64,000 nt of DNA from Adiantum capillus-veneris (lineage: Eukaryota > Streptophyta > Polypodiopsida > Polypodiales > Pteridaceae), in the NCBI GenBank assembly GCA_014529385.2, contig CM043944.1, positions 78,697,884-78,761,883 of the forward strand, given 5' to 3'. The notes beneath the pieces are model-generated. The model was not told the DNA's origin and made no database searches. It was given only the letters and a program-made list of their open reading frames with translations. Below, piece by piece: positions 33,292 through 45,889 of this stretch. Each line of letters starts with the position of its first letter. The first letter of the stretch is position 1. A program made the translations under genes and the position numbers.

Positions 33292-36233
33292 CACGCACAC
33301 GCACATACACCCCCCCCTGTGAGCACATGAAGGAGAAGGAGACAGAGATGGAGCAAGAGTACTTCTTAGCTTACAACTCAGAGAATGAGGATTTTTAGGT
33401 CAAATGGACCTTTTATAAGAGTTTGGGCCATTCACACATGGACGCCCACAGTGGGCGATCATTGCAAAACTACTGTAAAAATAAGATAAGTGGTGCGCCT
33501 CTCATCGGCGATCACCTACATACCTATTGGATCGACAAGCCCGGTCCATGACTTAATCAAATAAATAATATGCGTCCATCGAAGGTGATAGGGTGTCCGT
33601 GAGGGTTAACATGCCCCCCTTCCTGATGTAGATTCTGTCCTTGAAAGCTATTGAGATGAATTCCATTCGTCGAGGTGGAAGAGCGTCCGAGATTGACTGT
33701 CCTTAGCCTTCTTCAATCACTGCAAAATCAACCAAAATCGGTACAGTAATTGCATTCTCCTATACAATTAAAAAGCATATGCAGTTGTAGGCAGACAAAT
33801 TGATTGGTAACAGAATATTAAACAATTTGTCAGCAATAAACATTAAATTGTAATATAATCAAACGCATAAATAGTTGTAAAGGTAAAAAACTAAACAAGT
33901 TTGGGGTTGCTAATTCAACGATCGAAAGGCACTAGAGATCAACCATTAATACCATGGGCAAGCTTCTCAATTTTCTCTGGTCAATTAAGCTGTTTAATCG
34001 CGAGATCCAAGTATTTCATATCCGAGGGCTGACTAGAGGCTATACCTAGAAGATCTTGTAGTTAAGCTATGATAAAAGGAATTGCTCATGAAATCATCGC
34101 CTGACTTATTTCCTTTTCTTTGACTCCCCAAAGTCTTTTCACATTGATTCAATTTTGATGTGTGTGCTTATTTTGTATGCCTTTGGTTTTTTGCTTTTCA
34201 AGGAAAACCCATAATGGGAACCTCTAGGGCTCTAGTACCATAGGCGATGCATGTGAGTGAAGTAAAAACCAAGCTGGGATTTCTTTTCCAACTTAAGATT
34301 TTACATTGTGGCACTTTTGAATTAATTTTTTTTTCGTTTTCAGCATTTTAATTTTGTAACTTTGGGGAGTCATATAACACTATTACCCTCCCCAGACTCA
34401 TCACACTAGTAAACTTCCTTTATAATACTTAAGCTAAAGATCAATAGGGACTAAGCCCACTAGGAAGCCCTAGTACATTTCACATAATGCTGCCTAAATC
34501 GGATTAAGAACCTACAATAACCATTGATTATTAGGAAGTCATTCCCCATGGTATTAAGAAAAGATCTCTAACTCTAAGCTTGGTCAAACTAGCTTAGTCA
34601 GATTGCTTGATTTTGAAACCTAGACAAGGGATTATGATAGAAAATTATATAGAATCTAATGTTTAATCTAAGCAAATATGTGGAATATTGGGCTACCAAT
34701 CACATTTAAAGCAGACAACCATGGATGCAAAAACAAAGACAAGGGGAAATGCTAATGGTCAAGAAACCTTGTTTGTGTTGATGATCATGCTTGATTTGAA
34801 GAGTGAACGAGAGAAAGATTCCATGAAGGTCCAAATCCTAACAACAGCAACACATTCTTGTACACACTAGGAAACACAAAGAATACCTCTAGGAGGCACA
34901 TCAATGGAAAGAGGCACTAACCCTTATTGAACACAATCAAACAACATTAGGAACCCTAACCTAATTATTTGCCTCCCCCTAGAGAGTCAAGGGAACATGA
35001 TATTGTAGAGATGGGGAGGTAACCCTAAGGCTAAACCCCTATGCTCATCATGGTCAAGAAAAAAGAAGTCATCCGAGAGACCATATGTGTCATCTGTGTA
35101 ATCATGTAACTCTTCCTCATCATTAGAGGCACAAATGTTCACTAAGAACATCACTAGACGTCTAAAGTCATCTTGGTCAAGAGGGTAAGTTTGTGAGATC
35201 GGAGAGACGTCCTCTACTAAGTATGGATCAGTCATGGTCAAGAAACGTATTAGCCATTCTAACTCCTCAAAATTCCTCTCACACGCTAGTGTATCTACCA
35301 ATCCCATTCACATGTAAGCACCGGGTAGACTATGTGAAACACCTGTGCAAAGTAAAGAGGGTACCTTTCACTCAAGGTAGGAGTGGATGACTCTATTGTA
35401 CTAGCCATATTTGTACACACAAATAGATGATGGTTAGAGTGCAAATATTATAAGGGTCGTGTCAAAAGGTCGTGTCCTTGTGCATAATGTATTTTTATGA
35501 TTTTGGGTCATGTACTAGAACTCGTAGGTTTTTAAATTTTTGTTTGGTGGCTCTTGCTCTTTTACTTTTTTGTTTTTGTTTTTGTGAGTATAAGGCTATT
35601 TATATACGTTCCCTAAGATTGGAAGATTGAGAGGTCAAGGAGGAAGGTTAAGAAGAGAGTGAGTGAATGATGAATGTCAGCAACCACTCCTCCCTTCCTT
35701 AGGTAGATCATACCTTTTGAAATGAAGTCGTCACCTTTTGAACCAGTTGTTCCAAGTTGTCATGGGTGAAGACTTTGACCAATAGTTTTCGACCGCCCTA
35801 AGCATTTCATCTAGTTGCAAGGGTGGTAAGGTACTCTCTCATGATTTTATTTGCAACGTTGTTGTAGGTGGTGAACTTACAACGGGAGGTGAAAACTCTT
35901 TCTTGTTTGTATGGATATGTACAATGGTACGTGGAGGTTGTGTCGAAGCTTCTATTTTCATATATGAACTACATGAAGAATAAGAAGCTTCATTCGTTTT
36001 TTCTATGGCTAAGCGAAACAAGCCTTTCTCGCTTGGGAATCCATACTAGCTCCGGATCCCGTGTATAGCGTTTTGTGATTTTTCCTTTCCCACGATCTTT
36101 GATCGGCCTTGTCGTCACAGGATTTGACTCACATGGGTCAGATGATAGGTAAGAACACAATTTACGTTTTGGCACCCAGATTTGATCATTTCCTTGATAG
36201 TAGCCTTGGGTTTCCAATAGTCGTTTAGGAATC
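33014..36233. other. Stretch with no recognised gene
   Basis: Contains a (CT)n tract at 33252-33288. A short minus-strand frame at 35990-36235 abuts the truncated copia and has IWVPKRK-like words that might come from another copia. No domain, tRNA or terminal-repeat structure could be supported. Confidence 0.5.
34987..35307 (-). CDS. Short acidic ORF of unknown family
   Basis: An open frame of 106 codons, unusually acidic, with NDEEELHDYTDDTY and FFFLDHDEHRG. No known domain. It might be a gag remnant or a fortuitous frame. No supporting start context, intron signal or neighbour was seen. Confidence 0.2.
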   Translation of the reverse strand: MGLVDTLACERNFEELEWLIRFLTMTDPYLVEDVSPISQTYPLDQDDFRRLVMFLVNICASNDEEELHDYTDDTYGLSDDFFFLDHDEHRGLALGLPPHLYNIMFP

Positions 36234-39200
36234 AAGTAGCATTCAAATCATCCTTAAATTCAGCAATATGTCTCTCATTTGGTCTAGTGATCAGCAAATC
36301 ATCTACATAAAGAACCATAATGAGAAGTACATCACCATCACGCTTTACATACAATGTGCTTTCTGTTGGACTGTTACGAAAGCCTTGTTTGACCAAATGA
36401 GTGTCAACTTTCCCATACCAAGCACGAGGAGATTGCTTCAACCCATACAAAGCCTTGTTACATTTGCACACTTTGTCCTCTTGTCCTTTCCTGACAAAAC
36501 CGCGAGGCTGCGTTACATAAACTTCCTCAAATATGTCACCATTCAAGAAAGCAGTAACAATGTCTGATTGATGTACATCCCAACCAAAATGAGCTGCCAA
36601 TGCACATAGAAAACGCACAGTAGTCATACGACAAGTGGGAGCAAAAGTCTCTTCATAATCTATGCCTTTTTGTTGTGCATAACCCTTTGCAACAAGTCGA
36701 GCCTTATGGCGATCGATCTCACCATCCGGCTTGCGTTTCAACTTGTAAACCCACTTCGTACCAATGGCCTTTTTGCCAGGAGGCAAATCACATAAAGTCC
36801 ATGTGTCATTTTCTATAAGTGCATCATATTCTGATTGCATGGCAGCCAACCAATTTTCTGAATTCGGTGCTTCATCAAAAGACAGAGGCTCCTCAACATC
36901 ATGTAAGCTAGACACAACCAAAGCATAACAATCTGATGCATAAGATGCATGGCGAGAGCCTGAATGAGTATGACTAGACAAAGGTGCATCCACTTTACTG
37001 TCACACAATGTATGCACCAGCCATTTTGGCATACCTCTAGCCTGCTCATTTTCAGCCCTTTCCTCATCTAGTACACTATGTACATTTGCATTAGTAATAG
37101 GCTGATCTGTAACACTTTCAGAAACCCCCATAGGCTGTACAGTTGCCTCATTGGAACTTACATTCGTATTTCCACCACTGAAAAGAGGCAACAAAGTGTC
37201 ATAAATGTCATGTGACCTTACATTACTGTCTCTAGTACATGACAGCAAGGGTTGAACAGAATCTTCCACAAACACTACATCCTGTGTGCCAGAATACATT
37301 TCCTTTGTTGATGATATACAACCTGTAGCCTTTGCTTTCAGCACTATAACCAACAAAAATACGTTTGACATCCTTATCATCCAATTTTCTGCACTGTGTT
37401 TGTGGCACCAAAGCATATGCCAAACAACCAAAAACACACATGTGCTCAATAGAAGGCTTTCTATCATGCCATGATTCATATGGAGTAATAGACTGCAAAG
37501 CTTTTGTAGGACACCTGTTAAGTACATAAGTGGCACACATGATGGCCTCAAGCCAAAAAGAATGCGGCAAAGCTTGACTTTTGACCATACATCGTGCCAT
37601 TTCCGTAAGTGACCTGTTTTTCCTCTCAGCAACACCATTTTGCTGAGGCGTATAAGGCACTATACATTGGTTTTTTATCCCATGACTAGCCAGAAATGCA
37701 TTAAATTCATGAGACATATACTCCTCCCCCTCGATCAGAACGGAGGGTGCCCATAGTACATTTCGAGACATTTTCAGCCATAACCAGAAATTGTTTGAAG
37801 CAAAAAACTTTGGACTTCGCTTTAAGCAAAAATACCCATGCATGCCTGGAGTAATCATCAATGAAGGTCACGAAGTACAGGTAATTGCCCAAGGACCGAG
37901 TTTGCATGGGCCCACAAACATCACTATGCACAAGCTGCAACCTGCATGTGGCCCTAACTGAACCATCCTTTGGAAACTTAGAACACTGCATTTTACCCAA
38001 AATACAGCCTTCACAAACATGTTTGATAGGTGCTTCAAGAGGCGGCAAAGAAGCAACCATATCAGATTTCTGCAAACGCAGCAAACTGGAAAAATTCAGA
38101 TGACCAAAACGTGCATGCCAAAGTTTTGTATCTAAAATAGCCCTTGAATCTGCAACAACATTTGCAAAATTATCTCCACACTTGTGATACAAAATGAGCT
38201 TATACAGCCCACGGCACAAAAGGCCAGATGCAACAATTTCATCACCAAAACTGAGATCATGAACTGTACATCTGTCATCCACAAATTTGACTACAAGTCC
38301 AAGTCTAGCAAGTGCGGATACAGACAAGAGATTCTTCTTGATCCTAGGTACATAAATGCATCAACAAGTGTGAAGGAACTGCCATTTGCAGTAGTAAGCA
38401 CAATCTCTCCAACTCCTTGTACCAGATAAGAGGCATTGTTGGCACAAATGACTGAATTCCCATGAGGGACAGACTCGAGAGAGGTGAACAATTAGCTATG
38501 TGAGGTAATGTGCTTTGTAGCACCATTGTCAAAATACCATACATGTGAATCTGTAGCAACTGACATGCATGCATCATGGACTCATGGACAGCAGGATTGT
38601 AAGTGCACTATGCACTAAAAGCCCATTCTGCATCAACATCAACAACAGAGTCTCCCTTCACAGAAGACTCAACAATGGCTTCATTTGTAGTGGAACCAGC
38701 ATTTGCAATGGAACCACCCTCTTTCTTTCTTAGCCTCTTTGGCCTTCAACTTAGGACACGACTTGATCAAGTGATCATTAGCTTTACAATAATGGCAACA
38801 CATTTTCTTTTTGCCCTTATTACCAAAATTTTGAGACGCATTGCTGCCAACAGAAGCATTAGGAACAAAAGTTTTGCCACTCGCAGCAGAACCATAAGAA
38901 GTGGTTGTATTGCTGTTACCACCCTTTCCTTGAGAAGCAATAAAAGCCTGTTCAACTGCACGTTGCCTAGTCCTGTTTTTCTAGAAAGTTACTCTTGCAA
39001 TAGCAATGTGCATAATGCATCAAACTTGACAACTTTAGGATTTCCTTGGGTCATAAGTTTCCAAGTACTAGCAAAAGTCTGATAAGAATCTGGTAAGGCA
39101 TCAAGAACAATCTACACAAGGAAACTATCTGAAATGACTTCAACTGCAGAAATAAGTTGCTCATTGATATCCTTGACACCAGCAAAGAAAGTGTCCATAT

Positions 39201-39690
39201 TATCTTCCTCATGCATAATCTTCGATTTCAGCTCTTTATGCAGCAAAGCAATTTTAGCCTCATTGCGGCTTGCATAAAGACCTGATATAATATCCCAAGC
39301 CTGTTTTGTAGATTTTGCTGAACGAATGTGAGGAACAATGGTGCACTTCACAGACAACGCAATCAATGAGCCTGCACATCCTTTACATCCCAACGAGCTT
39401 GTTCTTCCGTAGGCAAAACAACTCTAATAGCAGCAATCCTTTGCAGCAAGACATGCAACATCCTCAACATCGCCTACATCCTCAAAACCAGTACGTACAT
39501 CAATGCCCTACACAATGTTCTAGACGCCCTTTGACACAAGAACATGTTGCATCATATAAGCCCACATAGGGTAATTGTCCCCATCCAACATGTCCTCAAC
39601 AGCAAACATCTTGAACACATCTGTGTTGTTGTCAGCTATGGTATATGATGCACCTGATGTGAAAATTGCCCAAAAATAGGAGAAACGAAG
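36234..39690 (-). pseudogene. gag-pol of the truncated copia
   Basis: It aligns through the intact relative at 55-59 kb. The gag start codon is changed (ATA in place of ATG, ahead of ADNNTDVFKMF) and gag has several stops. Protease, integrase and RT segments appear in three main frames (38327-37707, 37861-37232, 37638-36232). Integrase keeps HSDVCGPM, LRSDRGG and QQNGVAERKNRS, so the catalytic Glu is present (GAG at 37627-37625). RT has KARLVAKGYAQQKGIDYEE and YVDDLLI near the left edge, where the sequence ends. It cannot be functional. Confidence 0.9.
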
Positions 39691-39987
39691 TGGGAACAAC
39701 ACGTGCTATATAGCACAAACCATAGAAGAATATAAGGCACCTGCTATGCAGAAAATGACACTGACAGAAATTCTGCACAAAATGACGAAATTGCCTGTGC
39801 AGACCTGCCTGTAGTGGAAACGGAGGTCGAAATGAGCCCGAATCAAAAATCTGATCAGACTAGGCTCTTCAAGCTTTCTTGAAATTTTTGTCGACCTGTG
39901 AACGCTCGCCAAACCTCACTGAAATCAAAGAAAGTGAGCAGGCGTGTGCTGGAGCAGCTGGTGACTAAGCCTGAGAGGATGCAACCT

Positions 39988-39999
39988 GCTCTGATACCA
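39988..39999 (-). other. Primer binding site of the truncated copia
   Basis: The minus strand reads TGGTATCAGAGC two bases inside the LTR. Confidence 0.88.
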
Positions 40000-40001
40000 A
40001 T

Positions 40002-40228
40002 TGTTGGAATTAGGGTTGCAGAGAAACGCACATAGCTTGGAGAAGATGAAGGAAGCTCAAAGCATAGAATAGAGAGTGTGTTACTTAGTGTGTAATGGAA
40101 AGATAGATAGCCCTAGAGTGATGGGCCTATATACAATGCTCGGGGGAAAAAACCTCCTAAAGAGGGAAAAAATGCCTCGGCGGTCCTAGTGTGTTCACAC
40201 ACATCACTACCATATGTATATGGTAACA
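40002..40228 (-). repeat. 5' LTR of the truncated copia, 227 bp
   Basis: TGTTGGAATTAGGG at 40002 through TATGGTAACA ending 40228. It has the same length and ends as the two LTRs of the 55-60 kb copia, with more substitutions. A TATA-like ATATACA lies mid-way. Confidence 0.93.
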
Positions 40229-40770
40229 TGTGTCCCCTTTCCTCTTTTGTGAGAGCTTTAGGTAATTAATTAATGCAACTAAACTCTCATTAAACCCCCT
40301 TGTATCCTGGCCAGTAGGAATCAGGAAACCCATTAGGCTGCTGAATGCTCATTGGACCCCTTGGGAGATTGTCCAATAGTCTTTTAGAGATCTTAATTCT
40401 TATTGGTTCTTTTATTAAGTGTTTTTAAATGAATCAAACTAGATTTACTCTAGCCTAATTCTCATTGGTCCACCTCCATGGCCTTCCAATAAGATTTGAG
40501 TGCACCTTGTGGGCATTTGGGCTAGGGAGCTGACATGTGTCCCTCATTCCCTTTGTGTAAAGGAAGCTTGTGAGTGTGTGTGTGTGTGTGTTTCTCTCTC
40601 AGCCCCTACTTGCAAGGCTTGCCCCCTCCTTTGTAGGAGTTTTGAAGACTTTTTGGTACACACACAAAGCATCCAATTTCCCTAGTGTTTGACCTTTGGA
40701 CACAACCTTTGAATTTTGGAACCTTAGCATTTTGGAAGTCTTAATGGGATGAACCTTAGGGGCTTTAAAG
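40229..40770. other. Stretch between two elements without a gene
   Basis: AT-rich at first, with several CTCATTGG-like repeats near 40345, 40397 and 40460, and a (TG)n run at 40575-40591. No coding signal. It abuts the broken end of the gypsy RNase H at about 40771. Confidence 0.6.
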
Positions 40771-41125
40771 CCCACCTCATTTGTTTGTCGGAGAGCTTGG
40801 TTTGCATCATGAAGTACTTAAGGCTTTGGTGATCCCTCCGCAGAATGAAAGGAGTCCCCAATAAATAGTGCTTCCATGTGTCTAAGGCATGTAGAACTGC
40901 GAGGAGTTTCTTTTCATATATGCCTAGAGCTTTCTCAACAGGGTCGAGCCTTCGACTTTCATAGGCTATGGCGTGCCCTTCTTGGAGCAAAACAGCTCCA
41001 AGGCAATCACCACAAGCGTCACATTGGACCTCAAATGGCTTTGAGAGATCCGACAGTGTAAGCGCAGGTTGAGAGATAAGCTTTTCTTTAAGCTTTTTGA
41101 AAGCTTGTTTTCCTTGGCAGACCAT
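40771..41125 (-). pseudogene. RNase H fragment
   Basis: KPFEVQCDACGDCLGAVL (first catalytic Asp) near 41050, YEKKLLAVLHALDTWKHYLLG near 40910 and the DHQSLKYF block near 40835. The frame then leaves the family after MRWA at about 40771. Where TDH is usual the frame reads RDH. It is truncated at the element breakpoint. Confidence 0.85.
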
Positions 41126-41316
41126 GTATACCTAACGTTTTTCTTTATTAGGTCATGTAATGGTCGTGCTATTAGTGAGAACTTTTCTATGAAGCATCTA
41201 TACTATGCACACATACCTATAAAGTCTTAGTTCATGAAGATTCCTTGCTTTAGGCCATCCTTTTAATACCTCTAACTTTGATGGATCCATTTTTGAGAGA
41301 TAATGTGATCTAAATA

Positions 41317-42105
41317 CTAAATCTCTTGTAAGAAAAACTCACTTTTCTTTTGATTAACATAGAGTTTATTCTCTCTGAAGAGTTGAAATATTACCTGGAG
41401 GTGTTGCTTGTGTTCATCTAATGAATTAGAGTAGATGATGATATCATCAAAGAACACTCTAGTGAAGGTTCGGTGAGGCCTGAATAGCTTCTCCATTAAG
41501 CGGTTGAATGTGGATGGTGCATTGGTCAATCCAAAAGGCATGACGATGTATTTGTAAAGACCAAACGTAGTGCGAAATGTGGTCTTCACAATGTCTTGAT
41601 CAACTATCCTTATTTGATGGTAGCCACTTTTTAGGTCAATCCTACTGAAGTAGGTCGATCCTTGTAGTTTATCAAATAGGTCTTCTACCCATGGAACGGG
41701 AAACCTATTCTTGATAGTGATCCTATTTAGTGCTCTATAGTCAACAAACATACGATATGTGCCGTCTTTCTTTTGCACTAATAACACATGTGAGCAAAAT
41801 GGAGATGAGCTAGGCCTAACCATGCCCTTCTCAAGTAACTCATGCACTTGCCGCATAATTTCCTCTTGTTGAGCTTGAGAAACTCTATAAGGAGGTTTAT
41901 TAGGCGGTGAACTTCCTAGAAGAAGTTCAATTGCATGGACATCATTGCCTCGTTTAGGAGGTAGTTCACAAGGGATGTCGTCAATAAAGACATCTTGAAA
42001 CCCCTTGAGAAAATTGGATAACTCTAATTCCTTGTGATTGTTTATATTTTCTTTTGCTAAAGCATTAGGTTCATTTTGAGAATCTTTAACAAAAATCATG
42101 TACAC
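41317..42105 (-). CDS. Reverse transcriptase domain, 262 open codons
   Basis: This is the best-preserved pol segment of this element. It runs through [62 protein letters not shown] and the catalytic RVFFDDIIIYS to NQKKSEFFL. All gypsy RT fingers-palm motifs are in order with no stop. The domain is part of a longer polyprotein whose neighbours are broken, so it is a remnant, not an independent gene. One substitution of note is MFVDYRALN, where C-VDYRALN is usual. Confidence 0.85.
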   Translation of the reverse strand: MYMIFVKDSQNEPNALAKENINNHKELELSNFLKGFQDVFIDDIPCELPPKRGNDVHAIELLLGSSPPNKPPYRVSQAQQEEIMRQVHELLEKGMVRPSSSPFCSHVLLVQKKDGTYRMFVDYRALNRITIKNRFPVPWVEDLFDKLQGSTYFSRIDLKSGYHQIRIVDQDIVKTTFRTTFGLYKYIVMPFGLTNAPSTFNRLMEKLFRPHRTFTRVFFDDIIIYSNSLDEHKQHLQVIFQLFRENKLYVNQKKSEFFLQEI

Positions 42106-42119
42106 GGAAATAGAGCTCT

Positions 42120-42600
42120 TTATTGACTTTTTGAAAGCTTGCCAATGGGTACGGTGTTACCCATTTCCTTAGCATCTATGTACATATCTTTTTCCTTGTA
42201 CTTAAAGTAGATTTTCCTTTCAGGGAATTTAACATTGGAAGCCATGTGATCAAACCATGGTGCCCCTAGGATTACATCCTCATGCTTGAGAGGAGAGATA
42301 AAGAAGTCCTCTTTGTTCACATAGCTTTAAACATGGAGCCTCAATTTCCCAATTAAGGGAGTGACTGAAGCTTCTTGTCCCTTGAAAGCACCATGTGCGT
42401 GTAGGACATCTCCCATCTCATAGGCTTGGATGCCTAGCTTGGTGGCCAACTCTGTGGATATGAAATTGTGAGTAGAGCCAGGGTCAATGAGAATAAAAGC
42501 ATCATGTTCTCTTACCTTTCCCCAAGCATGGCATAGAGGAGATCCTTTGTGGTGAGCTTCCTCTTCTTGGATTTCGACCAAGGTAGCTCTAGGAGGCTCA
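42120..42600 (-). pseudogene. Aspartic protease of the gypsy at 41-44 kb
   Basis: The frame has AFILIDPGSTHNFIS near 42500, the protease active site, but with D-P-G where D-S/T-G is expected. It continues with a second block, DVILGAPWFDHM, near 42270. A frame change separates the two. Substitution in the catalytic triad makes activity doubtful. Confidence 0.8.
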
Positions 42601-42639
42601 TGGCGGGTGTTCTTTTGGGGACAAGCGCGGTACGCATGC

Positions 42640-44010
42640 CCTTACTCGCCGCACTGGAAACAACGATTATCCTTGCGATAATGCTCAAGCTCTTAAGGAG
42701 AGAGTTTATTTTTGCCTTTGTAAACTCCCTTCTCCTTAGCTTTGTTGTTATTGAAATTGCCCTTAGGAGACTTTTGGATAGTCCTTCCCCTTAGGCTCAT
42801 TGGAACCCTTGTTTTCCGTGGGCTTAGAATTTCCCTTAGCCTCTGTTTGGAAATTGATTCGAGAAACCCCAGATATGGTGCATGGCCTTTGGGAGTTGAC
42901 ATACTCCGTCATTTAAGCCCGCACAAAATTGTTGTTTTTGCTCTCCAAAATCCATCTTTTTGAAGACAGTGGCTTTGAGATGTAAATCCCAAAACTTGTC
43001 TACATATTTGTGAATGGATTCGTAGAGAGATAGCTTCAAGATTTTCCATTTGATGAGTACTTTGTCTTTGGTATCGGTGGCCAAAAATTGCTTCATAATG
43101 GAAGCTCTTAGAGCTTTCCATGTTCGTGGAGCTTCATCGTTGGCCTGTAGGATAGACCACCATTGCCTGGCGGACTTTTGAAAGTGCATAGCTACATGGT
43201 ACAGCTTAGAGGACTCCGTGAAGCCCTCATCTCCAAATGCCGCATCGAATTGTTGGATAAAGGCCAAGACTTTGTCCGTAGCACCAAAGGTGCCATCATA
43301 GGTAAGGAAAGAGATGCTCTTTCCTCCCTCTTTGAACTTCCTGAGCTTGGACGACCTCTTCCACGTGGCATAGGAATTCTTCTTCTTTTTGATGGTTCAA
43401 AAGTTGCACCATCGCTTTCTTCAGAAGATGAAGAATTTGAGGAAGATAGAGAAGAGGGTGACCTCTTTCTCGCCTTTTTCTTGCCTTGGTTCTCTTTGTC
43501 CGCACCATCACTTTCTTCATAAGAGGAAGAGGATGAAGAAGATGGAGAAGAGGGTGACCTCCTTCTCATCTTTTTATTCTCTTGCTTTTTGTCATCCCTC
43601 TTTGAATTATGGTGTGGAGAAGTGTGAGATGGTCTTCTCCGTTTAGGAGGTGATGAAGAGCGTTTTTCCCACCGTCTTTGTGGAGCCATCTCCGCCGAGG
43701 TGGCAGGAGACTCACTTCTTTCTCGTTCCTTTGGTGGGGGCTCTTCAGCTCTCCTTTGAGAAGGAGATGTGTCATCAAGAAGCAAATTTTTGAGCCCTTC
43801 GTATGGATCCTGTTCTTCTTCCCGAATCGGAGAGAGGCCTCTTTTGGGAGTCTCGCAAGGAGGCTTCCTAGGTACTCTCTTGTCATGGTGGGGATCTTGG
43901 AGAATCCCATGAGCACGAAGCTGTCGTTGCACTTCATTTTGGAGGGATGGATTGCCCATGGCTTGTTGAAGCCTAGAAACAAGGTAGTTAAGAAGCATAG
44001 GGGCATCCTC
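42640..44010 (-). pseudogene. gag of the gypsy at 41-44 kb
   Basis: The N-terminal 268-codon frame (43998-43192) has RLQQAMGNPSLQNEVQRQL, then long basic and serine-rich stretches (SSSSSSSYEESDG, SSSNSSSSEESDG), possibly a disordered nucleic-acid-binding region. The capsid segment continues in another frame (43267-42836) with AFIQQFDAAFGDEG and SARQWWSILQAND. A CCHC knuckle near 42660-42610 reads CFQCGE, stop, GHAYRAC, so the knuckle itself carries a nonsense codon. At least two frame changes are present. Confidence 0.85.
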
Positions 44011-44059
44011 GTCATGGTGGGGAGCTTAGGTCAACGATTGGCGGGGTTAATTTTCTTTT

Positions 44060-45515
44060 AAACCTATTTATATGGAAAATCCATAAGATCGTCCATGATA
44101 CATTGGTCAAGCATGGTTGAGTTATTTTTACATGTTCCAGCACCTTTAGAAATTGTGAAAACTGGCCATTCATTTAGTCACCTCTTAGTTGTGGTAACTT
44201 ATTTAAAATACTCAAGTCAATTTTAAATAGAGTCTACACACTATTGTATTCATCTGATTTTGGATATAAGTCGTTTATAAAAACACTTACAAAGAGACAA
44301 CAATGTAGATGATCAAGATGTTCTTCTTGGTTTCATTAAACCTCGTACTAAACTCTGTATCAATTTAATGGACAGTTGTATCTGAAGGAGATAGGACTAT
44401 GGAAAGCATTAATTTTTTAAAAGATACCACCACTTTTGTTTTTGAGGACAAAAACGATTCTCCAAGGGGGGAATAATGCCATGCCTATAGGTAGGACTAG
44501 GGGGACAAGGCTCCGATCTACACATGCACGATCAAGGGGACTCCTAAAATAGAGACCAAGGGTCTTTAGTGGGGTAAGGTGTCGGCCGGCTACCAAGCCT
44601 CACCATATCAATGCTAGCAAAGTGAGAACCACAAACATAAAAATTGCCAATCCGTGGGACGTAGATGACCTGACTAGTGCATGGAGGCTACAAGAGATAG
44701 CTAATCTCTTGGAAAACCCAAGTCTAAACCGCTCCCACCCATCTCAGTATCAAATGTGTGTCAGACATCAAAAACTATTTTCCTGACCGCAAGCTTGACC
44801 GGATAAATTGGCATATTTACGAGCCTCTAAATACAACAAAACTTTATGCCTAGTATAAGCAGAGTATCCTTAACGCCCGGACAAAATCACACATAAAATA
44901 AACATCCTATTTTAGGCTAGTCAATTTTGGTTCCCGAAGCACTCTATAGCTTCCTCTAGACGTGCTCTACCTATTCCTAAGGTCAAAAACCAATTTTGTT
45001 GCATGTATTGTGCATAGGAAGCAAAATTAGCTAATAGACAACACAACTTAAAACACACTTTCATCGCTTGAAACTTACATTAAATGGGAGAGCTTTCACC
45101 TGCGAACATGTTGGTATGCTTGGAATAGCAACGCAACACCGTACGAGAGAGACACGAGGAATCAAAGAAACATTAGACTTGTTAGGTATGGAGCCTGATT
45201 TACCCCTTGTAATTTTCTATATTAAAAATGTAGTCGAATTTGTCAACACAAGGATGACTACACACGACTACCTCTCATGAGAGAGGGCAGCCCTTTAGGC
45301 CTATAAAAGGAGGCCTCTTCGACACATAAAAACAGATTGTGAAGCATTGTGGTGCATTGGGAAGTTGATGTGAGGTGGTGAGAGTGAAGCAAATCGGGAG
45401 CTCCAAAAGGGTATAATCCCTTTGTAATCTACTTCTTGTTTTGAAGTATTAAAGCCATTGAGTGGTTGCTTTCCTGTGGACATAGCCCACATTGGGTGAA
45501 CCATGTATATCATGT

Positions 45516-45550
<35 letters not shown>
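44060..45550 (+). mobile_element. 3' end of a plus-strand gypsy: pol tail, polypurine tract and LTR
   Basis: 44250-44460 contains a degenerate coding tail (NNVDDQDVLLGFIKP) related to the minus-strand tail near 47.8-47.9 kb. A polypurine tract, CAAGGGGGGAA (44463-44473), is followed by TGCCATGCC at 44477, taken as the LTR start. Within the LTR a TATAAAAG box lies at 45302-45309. A U5-like stretch, TGTGGACATAGCCCAC then GGGTGAACCA, is at about 45475-45502, followed by a (CT)n tract at 45517-45550. The LTR is thus about 1.05-1.1 kb, with its right end uncertain. No 5' part of this element is in the window. Confidence 0.6.
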
Positions 45551-45553
<3 letters not shown>

Positions 45554-45889
45554 AATCTATCATGTGTGAAAATTATCTCTCTCCATTAAGTAAACTACTC
45601 AATTATCTACTTAACTACGTCATATTTCCTAACAAGACTCACGTTGATCTTCTACAACAAACGCATACTTCCATTATCCAAAAGCTTAGGTTTTCAATAA
45701 CAAAAGTTGTCTTTTATACCTTAGCCAAGGTCCAAAGAATGGATTCCTAGCTATTTGGGCTCAATACAAGGCTAAAAAATTGCATACAATTACAAACTTG
45801 GAGGCTCTCAACCCCTCTAGACTTGTTGGCAATCAATAACATTACAATGGCTTTGGACTTTGCAAGATTTCTTAGTAATACAAAGGGGT
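45551..45889. other. Short stretch without recognised features
   Basis: AT-rich, small frames only. It lies between the LTR-like block and the minus-strand ORF that ends at 45890. Confidence 0.6.

Larger units (their letters stand above)
36234..40228 (-). mobile_element. Ty1/copia element, 3' half of pol and 3' LTR missing
   Basis: Same family as the element at 54706-59842, on the same strand. It keeps the 5' LTR (40228-40002), the PBS (39999-39988) and a degraded gag-pol. The copy ends abruptly at about 36234 in the RT region (after the AEFKDDLNAT block). The remaining RT, RNase H and 3' LTR are absent, so the left edge is a deletion or recombination breakpoint, not an LTR. Confidence 0.92.
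40771..44020 (-). mobile_element. Ty3/gypsy element lacking integrase and LTRs
   Basis: The minus-strand order is gag (from about 44010), protease, RT, RNase H. Coding similarity stops at about 40771 in RNase H (after DKQMRWA), so integrase and the 3' LTR are gone. No PBS or LTR is visible before gag. Instead a plus-strand fragment of another gypsy begins near 44060. Gag with a serine-rich tract and the protease context resemble the chromovirus at 7.6-14.5 kb, suggesting the same lineage. Confidence 0.88.

Noticed and set aside
43192-44061. Plus-strand and alternative minus-strand frames over gag at 43-44 kb
   Set aside because: Shadow frames of the serine-rich gag; composition is explained by the gag reading.
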